From an uncultured Lachnospiraceae bacterium (GTDB lineage: Bacteria; Bacillota; Clostridia; Lachnospirales; Lachnospiraceae): a stretch of DNA of 64,000 nucleotides. Below are positions 42,347 to 51,972 of this stretch, piece after piece (position 1 is the stretch's first letter; each line of letters starts with the position of its first letter). The stretch covers positions 62,001-126,000 of the forward strand of contig CACZBD010000003.1 in NCBI GenBank assembly GCA_902779305.1. Direction: 5' to 3'. Below the pieces are notes generated by a model, which did not search any database, was not told the origin of the DNA, and saw only the letters and a program-made list of their open reading frames with translations. The position numbers and the translations under genes are program-made.

Positions 42347-45300
42347 TCATTCGGTGATCGTCACCGTGACCGGATCAAAATTGACGATACTCGTAGCATG
42401 ATCCGAACCGTAAGCGATATATCCGATCGTACCGCTGAATTGGGTGACCCCGACCGGAAGAGGCACTAATTCTGAGTCTTTTATTCTTCTCTTCAGGATG
42501 ATCTTTGTACCATCATCCGACGGTGCCGCTTCAAAATAATCATCAAACGGATATTCCTGTTCCTGTCCGTTGACAAGCGGAGACATCGTCTCGACTCTAT
42601 CAAAACCTCCCAGATCTTTTTGGGTCTTGAATTCCAGCGTCACGGAAGCATCCGTGCTCTTCATGGTCACATTTGGTTTTAAGGTAGCCTTCGGTTTGGG
42701 TGCGGCTTTCACATTAAAGGTGGCCTGCGCAAAGGAGGTAACCCTGTTATTATCCCCATCCAGCAACACGACCTTGCAGGTATATTTTCCTTTGGGGATC
42801 TGTGTTCCGTAAGGATCCGTGCCCGTGGATACGAAAGTGACAGAACTCTTATCACCTGCAAACATCGTATTCAAAGCATTGCCTTTTGCATTCATCGCAT
42901 CGCAAAAAGCCAATGCTGCATCTATATTCTTATCACTTGCGTAGGCTGCGTCCAAAGGCGCAAAGGCAAGTTTCCAGCCGTCGGTATCCGTATCCTGTGC
43001 AATGCCTTTAAGGCCAAATGTGAACTCCCGCTTTGCCGCATCGAGACTGTAAAGATCATAACTCTTTTGCGGTGTGAGTTTTCCTTCGATCGGATCGATC
43101 TTGATCGTAAGTTCTTTTTTCTCCAGCTTGTTATCTTTAGAAGACAGGGTGATCTTTACTTCGCCCTTCGTAGGAACAAGCGTCAGCCTGCCGGCTCCGG
43201 TAGATCCTGCCATCGTCACTTTTTTGGCAGATTTCTTGTCAAAATCGATCACTGCCTTGTTATCGCAAAGCGCGTTAGCATGCTTGGGAACAGGATTGAC
43301 CTCCACGATCAAAAACTGCGGTTCGGTCGTAACAACCGTTCCGAATTCATCAAATCCCAGGGAATCCTGTTTCCATGCCCTTCCTGTCCCGGCAGCTGAG
43401 AGCACCTGATACTCATAACCCGTAATTTCATCATATCCTACGGCAAATTTCTTCGAAATTGACTTCTTGCTGCCGTCGTTCATCATAACCTTTACGGTAT
43501 AAGTACCGGCTTTAGATGCGTATATGTAACCTCCGTAGCTCAGTTCCAGCCCGGTATTCGGCGTGATGGAAACGGTCATATTCTCATCATCGATCGCTTC
43601 TCCGTTTACCCGGATAGCCTTTTCGTAGTACTCCGTCGAAAGATGCGCTACCGGATTCTTGTCGACACCTTTGATCCCACCGATCGTGATACTCTTCAGT
43701 TCAACGGCATCCGCTGTTACCTCAAATTCCAACGGTTCGGACTCAGCGCCGTCATCCCCGAGATCTGCTGCCTTTGCAAGCACTTTGAACTTGTTCTCAT
43801 CAGGTACTCCGCTGAGCACATAGCCTTTTTGGACGGTAACCTTGCCGTCTTTGACACTGATATAATCCGTGATGGAGGAAGTGGCCACCTCCGGTTGTAC
43901 TTCCCAGTTCAGTTTTGTGGACGCGGGTTTTGCCTCTCCGTAGGTGTCATTTATGTATTTGCAGGTGGCCTTGACGTTAACCGTAGCAGCCTTTCCTGCC
44001 GCTTTATATATTTTACTCTGCGGAGCGCTTAATGTAATATGCGTCACCGGTGCTTTTACGGTAACCGCCATGGTAGCATACTTCGAATGTGCTCCGTCCG
44101 GTACAAACGGTGACACATAAAGCGTGTAGTTTCCGGGAGCAAAATCATCAGGATCGTAGTTATCCGGATAAATATTGCCGTCTTCGTCTGCAATGCAGTC
44201 CAACTTATTCATAGTTCCGTTATTCGGAACCAGATACGCTTCGCCAACCTCTGCCCAGGATGTACTCTTTGAGAACTTCGCGACCGCAAGAAGAACACCC
44301 TGTTCCCCGAGCGTGAAACTTGTATTCTTTTTGGTCAAGCTGATCTTTGCTTCATAGCAAAAGTCCTTGGTGGACTGCTTCTTCAGTTCCTTGGAATTAC
44401 CGACGCTCAGATTGTCTTCCTGGAACTTATCCGGCTTCGTGGGGTCTTTTACCTGTACGATCGTGACTTTCAGATCGTACTTCTTGGCAAACCCGTCCCC
44501 ATAATCTGGAGAATCATCTTGCATCAGCGGGATCTTATACGCATCTGCAGGTTCAATAAACTCATCATAAGAATGAACCATCACATCTTCATGCGTATCA
44601 TCCACCGCCGTTGCTTCCACGTGGTAATAAAGCTGTGAGTATTTTTCAAGCGCTTTCGGAAGTTTCAGGGACAACGTCATGTCGATATCACTCGCCGATT
44701 TGAGCGTGGCCGTCGGTGCCGCAAACTTTTTGGGCTCGGCCGGTTTTACGGTGAATGTACCAAGTTCCTCACCACCAAGTTCCTTGATCTTAAATGTGAT
44801 ATCATCGTCCGCGATCACGCCGTTACTATCATAGGTTGCAACCGACAGTTTCCCGGAAGACTGATCAAAGTCGACGAGACCGTTATCGCTGACATCCGCC
44901 ACTTCGATGTTTGTATAATCAGCCCCGCTGTTTAATGTGACCGCATAGTCCGCCACCATACCGGCTACCTGTGTCACTTCATTGTTACTGTTGAAACCCT
45001 TCAGCGTGACCGATGTGGGTTTCTGTACAATATCATAGTATAAGGTTCTGGTGCCAAAATCACCGACGATCGTGACCGTGACCGGCTTGCTTCCCTTGCC
45101 CGCTGCTTTCCCGACGTCGATCTTGACACGGTAGTTAGGCTCTTCTCCTCCAACCGCCTTAACCTCTGCAAATCCGGCGATCGGTGTGCTTCCCATTTTG
45201 GCGCTCACACTTTCGATCGGGAGATAACTTTCCCCGCTTTTGATCACGATCTCTTCAGAAAGGTCATAACGCACTTTCCGTGTTTCCTTGTCGGCCAGGT

Positions 45301-47521
45301 CTCTGTCTCCCCCAATTTTATCAAAAATCGCCATTCTCGGAACAGCTTCCATCTGCGGCTCGACAGAATAAGCGTCATCCACTCTGAGTGTGGCAACACC
45401 GTTGTTGGCTCCTAACTCATAAGTATTATCTTCCGAATCCGTTGCCGTAAACCCGGCGACCCGGTAATATGGTTTCGCCGTAACGGTGATCGTAGCCTGC
45501 TTGCGTGCAGGAACATCAAAATAGAGATAACCATGATCATTATATCGTTCTTCTCCCGCATAATACTTTCCGTCAACCTGAACGGTGATCTTGGAAACAC
45601 CCTGTTCCATTTTCACTTTCAATTCATTGTCAGCTTCCGCATCCTCGATCTTGAGGACCTGTCCTTGCAGGTCGGCAGTCTTTACTGTATAGGTATAAGT
45701 CGCCTTGGTATAACCGGCGTCGAATGAAGGTTCAGGCGTATTCTGAAAGACATCTCCGATGGATACAAACGGTTCCACATCAACTTTTGTTGTGACCGTG
45801 AAAGTAAAATCTTCCGCACTCATATTGTTGAACGACCATCTGTCTTCTCCGGTTTGTTTGGCCTGTTTGGTCGCAAACACAGAGCCCAACGTTGTTGCAT
45901 CATCGAGCATAAAATATGGTCCTACGCTATACACATAAATAGTGGTTTTATGCGCAATATCGGGTGTCGAATAAATGTCGACGGTATAGGTCTTTCCGTT
46001 CTTCTCATAAGTTTTTTGCTCCGGAATGAGCGGTCCGCTTTCCTCGCCCTCACCCATTTGGCAGGTAACCTTTGTGATCTTATATCCCGGATCCGGATTC
46101 AGAAGGAACTGGAACGGATGCCCCTTATAAGCGCGTACCTTGCCATTCCAGGGATTTTGCGGGATATAGTTGTCGCCGTAAGGCGTGCAGCCGATCTTGT
46201 CCTGATTCGGCGCGGTAATGAAAGTTACCCAGGATGACCCTTCACTGTCCACCTTGATCACAGTATCATCTGTTACTGCAGGGATCGTGTAGGTACCGGT
46301 TTGAACATATTTTTTATCGTCTTTTACATAAGAGACGGGATCTCCCACCGGAACAAGCGCTTCGCTTTCCGCCTCTTCTCCTGCCTTGTAAGTGACCTTC
46401 GTGATCCTGTATCCTTCATTTACATTAAAATAGAAAGAGAAAGACCGGTTCTTATAAACAGGAACAGCGCCTTCAAAGGGATCCTGCGGAATGTAGTTGT
46501 CTCCTGCAGGCACACACCCGATCGAGCCGGTATTCGGCGATGTCATGAAGGAAACCTGATAGGTCAGTTTTTCATTGTACACCCGGATCTCGGTATCTGC
46601 GGTTACTTCAGGGATCGTATATATTCCGGTCTGGGTGTACTTGCCTTCATCACCAACATGAGAACTTTCTTCTCCGACCGGAGCAAGCGGATCGCTTTCC
46701 ACCCCGCCAACTAAATAAGTAACCTTCGTGATCCCGTATCCTTCATTCACATTGAAATAGAAAGAAAAGTCCTGATCCTTATAAACCGGAACGCCGCCGG
46801 TCCAGGGACTCTGCGGAACATAGACTGTTCCCGCATCATCCGGGTTAGGTACGCACCCGATTGCATCGTAATTCGGATCTGTGTTGAAGGAAACCCACCA
46901 TGCAAATCTTTCCACCGTAACATCGATAAATAAATCGCTGTTTACCGTGACCGTATAGGTTCCGTCTTCATTTGGCGCAAGGTCCGCTGTGGCAGAGGAC
47001 TCATCTACCCCATACTTGACTCCGGTGACCCCCCAGCATTTTTCAGGGGTTACCTTAAAAGTCAGCTGGTCACCTTCTGCGACATTAAGCGTTGTACCCA
47101 CGCTATAAGCGCCCTTGCAGTACTCCGGTGCAGTAATCTCAACTGATGCATTTGAATACCAGCTGATCAATACGGGAAAACCACTGTTTCCCAGCAGTTC
47201 CGCTTCCGGTTCCGTCTCTTCTTCCGGAACTGCTTCAGCGGTTTCTTCCACCGGTCCGGCTTCGTCAACTGCTTCTTCCACTTCCGCAGCCGCAGCGTCC
47301 TCTCCGGTTTCCTGTGCAGCCGTATCTTCCTGCACATTTTCCTCTGCAACAGGCTCTGCAGCATCCTGCTCTGCCTCCTGCACATTTTCCAAAACTGTTT
47401 CTGCCTGACCGGCATCTGCAGCTTCTGCCGCAGAAACATTTGCAGGCATCGCCGATACGATCATTGCGCCGGCGATCAGTCCGGCAAATAAACGTTTCAG
47501 CATAACGGTTTGTCTTCTCAT
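42347..47521 (-). CDS. Giant secreted multi-domain protein (1724 aa), paralogue of the 32727-38105 product
   Basis: Signal peptide ends near PANVSAAEA; a Glu/Ala/Val-rich spacer occupies about 33-115. Three consecutive repeats of about 110 residues follow (about 205-540), each with IGCVP or IGCTP, a YIPQ(D/N)P motif, an FSFYFNVNEGY-like strand and ITKVTY. The remaining about 1100 residues are Ig-like beta modules. The part encoded by about 44255-44730 (SDIDMTLSLKLPKAL, YEAKISLTKKNTSF, LAVAKFSKSTSW) aligns with the other giant protein. No cell-wall anchor is visible. GGAGG RBS. Function unknown. Confidence 0.8.
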   Translation of the reverse strand: MRRQTVMLKRLFAGLIAGAMIVSAMPANVSAAEAADAGQAETVLENVQEAEQDAAEPVAEENVQEDTAAQETGEDAAAAEVEEAVDEAGPVEETAEAVPEEETEPEAELLGNSGFPVLISWYSNASVEITAPEYCKGAYSVGTTLNVAEGDQLTFKVTPEKCWGVTGVKYGVDESSATADLAPNEDGTYTVTVNSDLFIDVTVERFAWWVSFNTDPNYDAIGCVPNPDDAGTVYVPQSPWTGGVPVYKDQDFSFYFNVNEGYGITKVTYLVGGVESDPLAPVGEESSHVGDEGKYTQTGIYTIPEVTADTEIRVYNEKLTYQVSFMTSPNTGSIGCVPAGDNYIPQDPFEGAVPVYKNRSFSFYFNVNEGYRITKVTYKAGEEAESEALVPVGDPVSYVKDDKKYVQTGTYTIPAVTDDTVIKVDSEGSSWVTFITAPNQDKIGCTPYGDNYIPQNPWNGKVRAYKGHPFQFLLNPDPGYKITKVTCQMGEGEESGPLIPEQKTYEKNGKTYTVDIYSTPDIAHKTTIYVYSVGPYFMLDDATTLGSVFATKQAKQTGEDRWSFNNMSAEDFTFTVTTKVDVEPFVSIGDVFQNTPEPSFDAGYTKATYTYTVKTADLQGQVLKIEDAEADNELKVKMEQGVSKITVQVDGKYYAGEERYNDHGYLYFDVPARKQATITVTAKPYYRVAGFTATDSEDNTYELGANNGVATLRVDDAYSVEPQMEAVPRMAIFDKIGGDRDLADKETRKVRYDLSEEIVIKSGESYLPIESVSAKMGSTPIAGFAEVKAVGGEEPNYRVKIDVGKAAGKGSKPVTVTIVGDFGTRTLYYDIVQKPTSVTLKGFNSNNEVTQVAGMVADYAVTLNSGADYTNIEVADVSDNGLVDFDQSSGKLSVATYDSNGVIADDDITFKIKELGGEELGTFTVKPAEPKKFAAPTATLKSASDIDMTLSLKLPKALEKYSQLYYHVEATAVDDTHEDVMVHSYDEFIEPADAYKIPLMQDDSPDYGDGFAKKYDLKVTIVQVKDPTKPDKFQEDNLSVGNSKELKKQSTKDFCYEAKISLTKKNTSFTLGEQGVLLAVAKFSKSTSWAEVGEAYLVPNNGTMNKLDCIADEDGNIYPDNYDPDDFAPGNYTLYVSPFVPDGAHSKYATMAVTVKAPVTHITLSAPQSKIYKAAGKAATVNVKATCKYINDTYGEAKPASTKLNWEVQPEVATSSITDYISVKDGKVTVQKGYVLSGVPDENKFKVLAKAADLGDDGAESEPLEFEVTADAVELKSITIGGIKGVDKNPVAHLSTEYYEKAIRVNGEAIDDENMTVSITPNTGLELSYGGYIYASKAGTYTVKVMMNDGSKKSISKKFAVGYDEITGYEYQVLSAAGTGRAWKQDSLGFDEFGTVVTTEPQFLIVEVNPVPKHANALCDNKAVIDFDKKSAKKVTMAGSTGAGRLTLVPTKGEVKITLSSKDNKLEKKELTIKIDPIEGKLTPQKSYDLYSLDAAKREFTFGLKGIAQDTDTDGWKLAFAPLDAAYASDKNIDAALAFCDAMNAKGNALNTMFAGDKSSVTFVSTGTDPYGTQIPKGKYTCKVVLLDGDNNRVTSFAQATFNVKAAPKPKATLKPNVTMKSTDASVTLEFKTQKDLGGFDRVETMSPLVNGQEQEYPFDDYFEAAPSDDGTKIILKRRIKDSELVPLPVGVTQFSGTIGYIAYGSDHATSIVNFDPVTVTITE

Positions 47522-47559
47522 ATCTACCTCCTGAAAAAGATTGATAATATAATAACAAA

Positions 47560-47588
47560 ATGGTACGCTTCAGCACCCCCAATGTCAA
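47560..47588 (-). promoter_or_regulatory. Promoter of the second giant surface protein gene
   Basis: Minus strand TTGACA (47583-47588), 17-base spacer, TACCAT (47560-47565), about 35 bases ahead of the ATG. Confidence 0.6.
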
Positions 47589-47654
47589 GGTTACATAACG
47601 CACCATTTCGCTGTTGCCCCACTATATGAAATTGTTTTTTACTACCGTTTTTTA

Positions 47655-48674
47655 TCAGTCTTTGACGCTGATCTTAATGCTTCCGCTGGTGGTGTTTGCC
47701 ACGCAGGTTCCGTTGATCTCTCCCATCGGTTCCGGCAAAGTCACGCTCCCGCTTCCCGCATCTGCCCGGAAATCTTTGTAGGTTAAGAATTCCGCCTTGA
47801 TCGAACCGGAAGTGGCCTTCAGACCGATCGTTTTCGCATCACTGTTTTCGATCTTGATCCCGCCGGAAACATTTGCTATGGACAGTTCCTCCTGAATGAT
47901 CGCATTTTTCAGATCCGTTCCGCCGCTTGTGTTGGTCGTTTTCAGATTCTGACAGGTGATATCGGTAAAATGCAGTCCGCCGGAGTGGCCTTCAAAGGTC
48001 AGGTCGCCTGATGCACTGATCCCTGTTGCCTTGATCCCACCGCTGATGACTTTGGCGCTGAGACTGTCACAGTTGATCTCTTCGAGTGTGACCCCTCCTG
48101 ATGAGGATTCCGTCTTCACATTCCCGGCACTGACGCCGTTTAATGTCAGGGATCCGCTCGTAACATCAACCGTCAGATCCTCCTTCACATCAGAGGCAAA
48201 AGAAACCGACCCGCTGCTGCTTTTGACCGTCGCATTCTGAAAAGTAAATCCGTCCGCGACTTTGACATAACCGGCCTGACTGTCGATCGAAAGCGCCCGA
48301 TAGTCAGCAGCCGGAAGATATACCACAAGCTTTGGCTCCGAAACCCTGAAGAACAGACCTCTGTGATCCTCGGAAGTGATCGACAGTTTCCCGGCATTCT
48401 CCGTGATCGTAAACGTGTAGTCCTTCGGCTCTTTCACATCAACCTTTGCCGTATCTGCACACACGATATCGATGCTTGCGCCGTGCAGATCGGAAACGCT
48501 TACCTCTTCCACTGTATCCTGCAGTTCTACCGTTCTTTCCGTCATGTTGCCGCCTTCCGTAAATACTTTTGTGATATGAAACGATTTTAATGAAAGTCCC
48601 GTGATGATCAGGAGGATCCCCAGTACCAGCAGGGCTCCTGCCACGATCAGTGTGATGATCATTCCTTTTTTCAT
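47655..48674 (-). CDS. DUF4097-type beta-helix membrane-anchored protein
   Basis: A 339-aa protein with one N-terminal membrane span (about 7-28) and an extracellular part made of short repeating strands (VKSSSGSVSF, VDVTSGSLTLNG, VKTESSSGGVTL, SGGIKIENSD), the DUF4097 beta-solenoid pattern. Such proteins commonly follow DUF1700 and PadR genes and are thought to be envelope-stress related. Its ATG overlaps the DUF1700 stop by 4 bases. GGAGGAG RBS. Confidence 0.9.
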   Translation of the reverse strand: MKKGMIITLIVAGALLVLGILLIITGLSLKSFHITKVFTEGGNMTERTVELQDTVEEVSVSDLHGASIDIVCADTAKVDVKEPKDYTFTITENAGKLSITSEDHRGLFFRVSEPKLVVYLPAADYRALSIDSQAGYVKVADGFTFQNATVKSSSGSVSFASDVKEDLTVDVTSGSLTLNGVSAGNVKTESSSGGVTLEEINCDSLSAKVISGGIKATGISASGDLTFEGHSGGLHFTDITCQNLKTTNTSGGTDLKNAIIQEELSIANVSGGIKIENSDAKTIGLKATSGSIKAEFLTYKDFRADAGSGSVTLPEPMGEINGTCVANTTSGSIKISVKD

Positions 48675-49363
48675 GATTCAACTCCTCCTGCCGGCACAAC
48701 CTCCGGCACATCTTCCGTATTCTTATCTGCTTCCGCATCCATGGTTTTTACCGGTTCCCTGTTCCTTCCGACAAACAGCTGCTTGATCCCGAGAAGGATC
48801 TTCTTTCCAACCTTTAACAGGCCCTTTGCTGCCAGCCCGCAGAGCGGGAATAAGGGGATGCAAAGTCCCAGTGATACAAGACCCGAACCGATCATAAACC
48901 AGCCGGCGCTCCAGTTCTTCTCCACCACCATCGTGCCGATCCCGGCAATGACGGAACCGATCCCTGCAAGGAGCAGGCTTAAGTCCACGATGTAAAGCAC
49001 CAGCATCAGGATCCAGAACACCAGATAGAATACGAATATCAGGATCAGCGCAACGAGCGCCAGCGGGAACCATACCGGAAAGCCCAGCACCAGGCAGACG
49101 ATCATCCAGGGCCTGATCCCGCTTTTCTGTCTCGCCTTTTTGACTTTTGCCCTGACCAGTTTCGAGATGGATACTTCCGAAAGGATCTTGTCGGCGATCT
49201 CCTTCACTTCCCCGAGCGCCGCAACGGCTTCTTCTTCGCCCATGCCGTCTTCCACGCGGTCATCCACCATTTCGCTGTAAAAATCAAGAGATTTCTGCAG
49301 TTCTTCCTCCGGGAGGCCACTGAGCAGATTCTGTAAACTGTTTAACAGTTCTGTTTTATTCAT
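48671..49363 (-). CDS. DUF1700-family membrane protein
   Basis: A 230-aa protein. The N-terminal 70 residues have the DUF1700 start (LLSGLPEEELQKSLDFYSEM, GMGEEEAVAALG). Three to four membrane segments lie between 85 and 185 with a Lys/Arg-rich region before and an acidic C-terminal tail. Family function unknown, often in HAAS-like signalling units controlled by PadR. Overlaps PadR upstream by 8 bases and DUF4097 downstream by 4. Confidence 0.92.
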   Translation of the reverse strand: MNKTELLNSLQNLLSGLPEEELQKSLDFYSEMVDDRVEDGMGEEEAVAALGEVKEIADKILSEVSISKLVRAKVKKARQKSGIRPWMIVCLVLGFPVWFPLALVALILIFVFYLVFWILMLVLYIVDLSLLLAGIGSVIAGIGTMVVEKNWSAGWFMIGSGLVSLGLCIPLFPLCGLAAKGLLKVGKKILLGIKQLFVGRNREPVKTMDAEADKNTEDVPEVVPAGGVES

Positions 49364-49676
49364 TTTTCTCTCCCTCCCTTGTCACAAATTCATAGATGTT
49401 CATGATCTCTTTCCACTCTTCCTTGAACGCTTCGATCCGCGCAAGGCCCTGTTCGGTGATGTGGTAATACTTTCTGAGTCTTCCGTTGTGTTCCGCGCTT
49501 CTGACGGTCAGCATGGACCCTGTTTCCAGGCGCCGCAGGATCGGATAAAGTGTTGATTCCGAGATTTCCACATACGGGCTGATCTCTTTGACGATCCGGT
49601 AGCCGTAGGAATCTTCACTCTTGATCGCTGCCAGAACACACACATCCAGAAGTCCGCGTTTCATTTGTATTTCCAT
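49356..49676 (-). CDS. PadR-family transcriptional regulator
   Basis: A 106-aa winged-helix regulator. LDVCVLAAIKSEDSYGYRIVK and ISESTLYPILRRLE are the PadR DNA-binding segment; RKYYHITEQGLARI is the wing. The C-terminal helix serves dimerisation. ATG at 49676 follows AGGAG at 11 bases; ATG at 49664 also fits. It heads the DUF1700-DUF4097 operon and should repress its own promoter, which carries matching dyads. Confidence 0.92.
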   Translation of the reverse strand: MEIQMKRGLLDVCVLAAIKSEDSYGYRIVKEISPYVEISESTLYPILRRLETGSMLTVRSAEHNGRLRKYYHITEQGLARIEAFKEEWKEIMNIYEFVTREGEKNE

Positions 49677-49757
49677 ACCATGCACAACTCCTTTCCTATA
49701 TTTTTTACTGCGGTGTTGCCATAAAAGTATTGATCGCGATTGATACCCCTTTATGCG

Positions 49758-49790
49758 TAATACTATATAACGCATAGTATTATGTGTCAA
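49758..49790 (-). promoter_or_regulatory. PadR operon promoter with overlapping operator dyad
   Basis: Minus strand TTGACA (49785-49790), 17 bases, TATAGT (49762-49767). An inverted repeat TAATACTAT/ATAGTATTA (49758-49782) covers the -10 and spacer, and ATGCGT/ACGCAT forms a second dyad. This is the arrangement expected for PadR autorepression. Confidence 0.7.
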
Positions 49791-49851
49791 GTAGCATTTT
49801 ATATTTTTTTAAAATTATGAAATCCTGATAAAATCGCCTGTTTTACAGGAT

Positions 49852-49880
49852 TTACAAGGGATATCACCATGTAGTATAGT
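49852..49880 (+). promoter_or_regulatory. Promoter of the Gln-rich zinc-ribbon gene, with upstream hairpin
   Basis: TTACAA (49852-49857), 17 bases, TATAGT (49875-49880). A long dyad just upstream (49820-49853, AAATCCTG...TAAAA/TTTTA...CAGGATTT with one bulged A) reaches into the -35 box and could be an operator. Confidence 0.55.
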
Positions 49881-49938
49881 GAAATTAAAGACAGATCAAA
49901 ATGCACAAACTAATGATTGCATATAAGGAGGGAACGGT

Positions 49939-51873
49939 ATGAGCGTATTCTGCACAAAATGCGGCACATCTATTTTGGAAGACAGCCTTTTCTGCCCGAA
50001 ATGCGGCGCCCGTCAGGAGCTGGCCGCCCCGGTACAACCGCAACCTCAGCAGGCGGCACCGCAGGTTGTGCAACAGCAGCCGCAGGTTGGGCCGATTCAG
50101 TTGCAACCGCAGGCTCCTCCGCAGCAGCCTGTGCGGATGCAGCCGTCACCGCCGCCCGTGCAGCCAAGGCCTCAGTATCAGCAGCAGCCACAGTACAATC
50201 AGCCGCCGCAGAACAATCAGCAGCAATTCCGGCAGCAACCGTATCAGGCACAGCCCCAACCCCGGCCGCAATTTGTACAGCAGCCACAGCCGCAATACAA
50301 TCAACAGCAATATCAGCAGCCGCAGCAGTATCAGCAACCGCCACAGTACAATCAGCAACCGCAATATCAGCAGCAGCCCCCGAAAAAGAAAAGCAAAGCC
50401 GGGCTGATCATCGGCCTGTCCGTCGGCGGCGGCGCGCTGCTTCTTCTGCTCCTTGGCATCTTTGTGCTTCCGAACCTTTTTAAAGATGTCAAAAGAACCT
50501 ATGCCGAAAACGTTGTCGGCATGGCCGAAAACATCAGTGATGAGGTTTCCGACTTCGGATCCGATGCGGCGGAAGCCATCCTGCATCTGTCCAAGGATCA
50601 GACCAAAGATTCTCACACAACGTTCCGGACAACGTCGATCGAGTCCGATGCCATGGGCGATCAGGAATTTGAACTGCAGCAGATCTACAGTTATGATGCT
50701 TCCTCCGGAGATGCGTCGTATGAATTCTCGGTCTCAACCGGGGATACGCCCATGGGAACCACCGGGATCTATTTTCAGGGAGATGAATTCATATATTCTC
50801 CGATGGATCCGTCTGCCCCGATGGTCAGATATGAAATGGATCCGCTTTTGACAAAAGCACTGAAAGGGTATGATGCGGTCGATAAGTATGCGCTGATGCT
50901 TCTGGATGAGGAAACATTTGATAATGCCGACTGGAAAGCGGCGACGGATGATTTTTACGAAACCGCTCTCAAAGACCTGGAGCAGGAACGGTTCGTTAAG
51001 GACAAAGAAGTCCTGACGATCCTCGGAAAAGAGCAGAAATGCGACACGATCAGTTTGACGGTTGACGGCGCGGAAGCCGAAAATCTGCTGAAAGCTTTTA
51101 TGGATCTTCTCAAACTTGAGGCTTCAACAGAGGAAACCGAAAAACAGTTTGAAAACTACGATGACATTTTTTCACATGCGTTTGAAAAAAGCGAAGAGGA
51201 CGAGGTCACGCTCACGACTTTTTCCTATAAGAAAAAACCCGTTGCGCTCCGTCTGAGCGGAGCCTCGAACGGTCGGAATACAGAAGTGATCATCAGCAGT
51301 TACCGCGACGGGGATGAAAAGCAGTTTCTGATCACCACAGAAGACGAAAACAATGAAGCGAACAAATTTACCTTTGAAGACAGTATCATTACGAATGGCG
51401 GGAAAACCGTAGTAAAAACCCAGCTGGATTTTGGCGACGGTTATTTTCTGATAGAGGAAACCGGAAAAGTCAATGGTGATGACAGAGATCTGACCGGAAC
51501 TGTCACGATCACGCCCGGTTCCGTTGCTTCGGGAAGCGTTCCTCTACAAGACGATGTGATAGAAGGAACCATCAGCCGCAAATTAAAAGGCGGAAGCGGG
51601 GAAAATGTGACGGAATTCGAGACGGAAGAAGGCAATGTCCGGATCGTGACCACCATCAGCAAAGAAAAACTCGATGAGGAGCATCTGAATCCGCCGATGT
51701 TCCTGGAAGAATCCGGCACCGACTGTGAGGATGATCTGATGGAACTGACAGAAACGCTCGGCATGGATAACAATCTCAGCCTGCTTGACAACAACAGTTC
51801 CGTTGCGCATCTTGCCGGCGCCATCATGCTGCTGATGAAGAGCGGAGGCATGAGCCTTTCCGATGCTTTCTGA
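49939..51873 (+). CDS. Zinc-ribbon membrane protein with long Gln/Pro-rich linker and ectodomain
   Basis: A 644-aa protein. Cys5, Cys8, Cys19 and Cys22 form a zinc ribbon (VFCTKCG, LFCPKCG). Residues about 28-150 are almost only Gln, Pro, Tyr and Asn, of a kind that may phase-separate or span the wall-facing cytoplasm as a flexible tether. A membrane span is at about 154-178. The ectodomain of about 460 residues is mixed alpha/beta with conserved-looking strands (GIYFQGDEFIYSPMD, GDGYFLIEETGKVNG) and no enzyme motif. AAGGAGGG RBS. Divergent from the PadR operon. Confidence 0.78.
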   Translation: MSVFCTKCGTSILEDSLFCPKCGARQELAAPVQPQPQQAAPQVVQQQPQVGPIQLQPQAPPQQPVRMQPSPPPVQPRPQYQQQPQYNQPPQNNQQQFRQQPYQAQPQPRPQFVQQPQPQYNQQQYQQPQQYQQPPQYNQQPQYQQQPPKKKSKAGLIIGLSVGGGALLLLLLGIFVLPNLFKDVKRTYAENVVGMAENISDEVSDFGSDAAEAILHLSKDQTKDSHTTFRTTSIESDAMGDQEFELQQIYSYDASSGDASYEFSVSTGDTPMGTTGIYFQGDEFIYSPMDPSAPMVRYEMDPLLTKALKGYDAVDKYALMLLDEETFDNADWKAATDDFYETALKDLEQERFVKDKEVLTILGKEQKCDTISLTVDGAEAENLLKAFMDLLKLEASTEETEKQFENYDDIFSHAFEKSEEDEVTLTTFSYKKKPVALRLSGASNGRNTEVIISSYRDGDEKQFLITTEDENNEANKFTFEDSIITNGGKTVVKTQLDFGDGYFLIEETGKVNGDDRDLTGTVTITPGSVASGSVPLQDDVIEGTISRKLKGGSGENVTEFETEEGNVRIVTTISKEKLDEEHLNPPMFLEESGTDCEDDLMELTETLGMDNNLSLLDNNSSVAHLAGAIMLLMKSGGMSLSDAF

Positions 51874-51915
51874 TCGGAAGCCACATCAGCAGCTGTTGAA
51901 ACGGAATAAAAACAT

Positions 51916-51972
51916 AAAGGACTGCAGCCTCAGGAGAGATAATAATCCTTGAAGATCCGCTGCAGTTCTTTT
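51916..51972 (+). terminator. Probable terminator of the Gln-rich zinc-ribbon gene
   Basis: GACTGCAGC with GCTGCAGTT(C), a 30-base loop and a TTCTTTTTTA tract on the plus strand. The loop and 3' arm lie in the end of the convergent 51930 gene. Confidence 0.55.
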
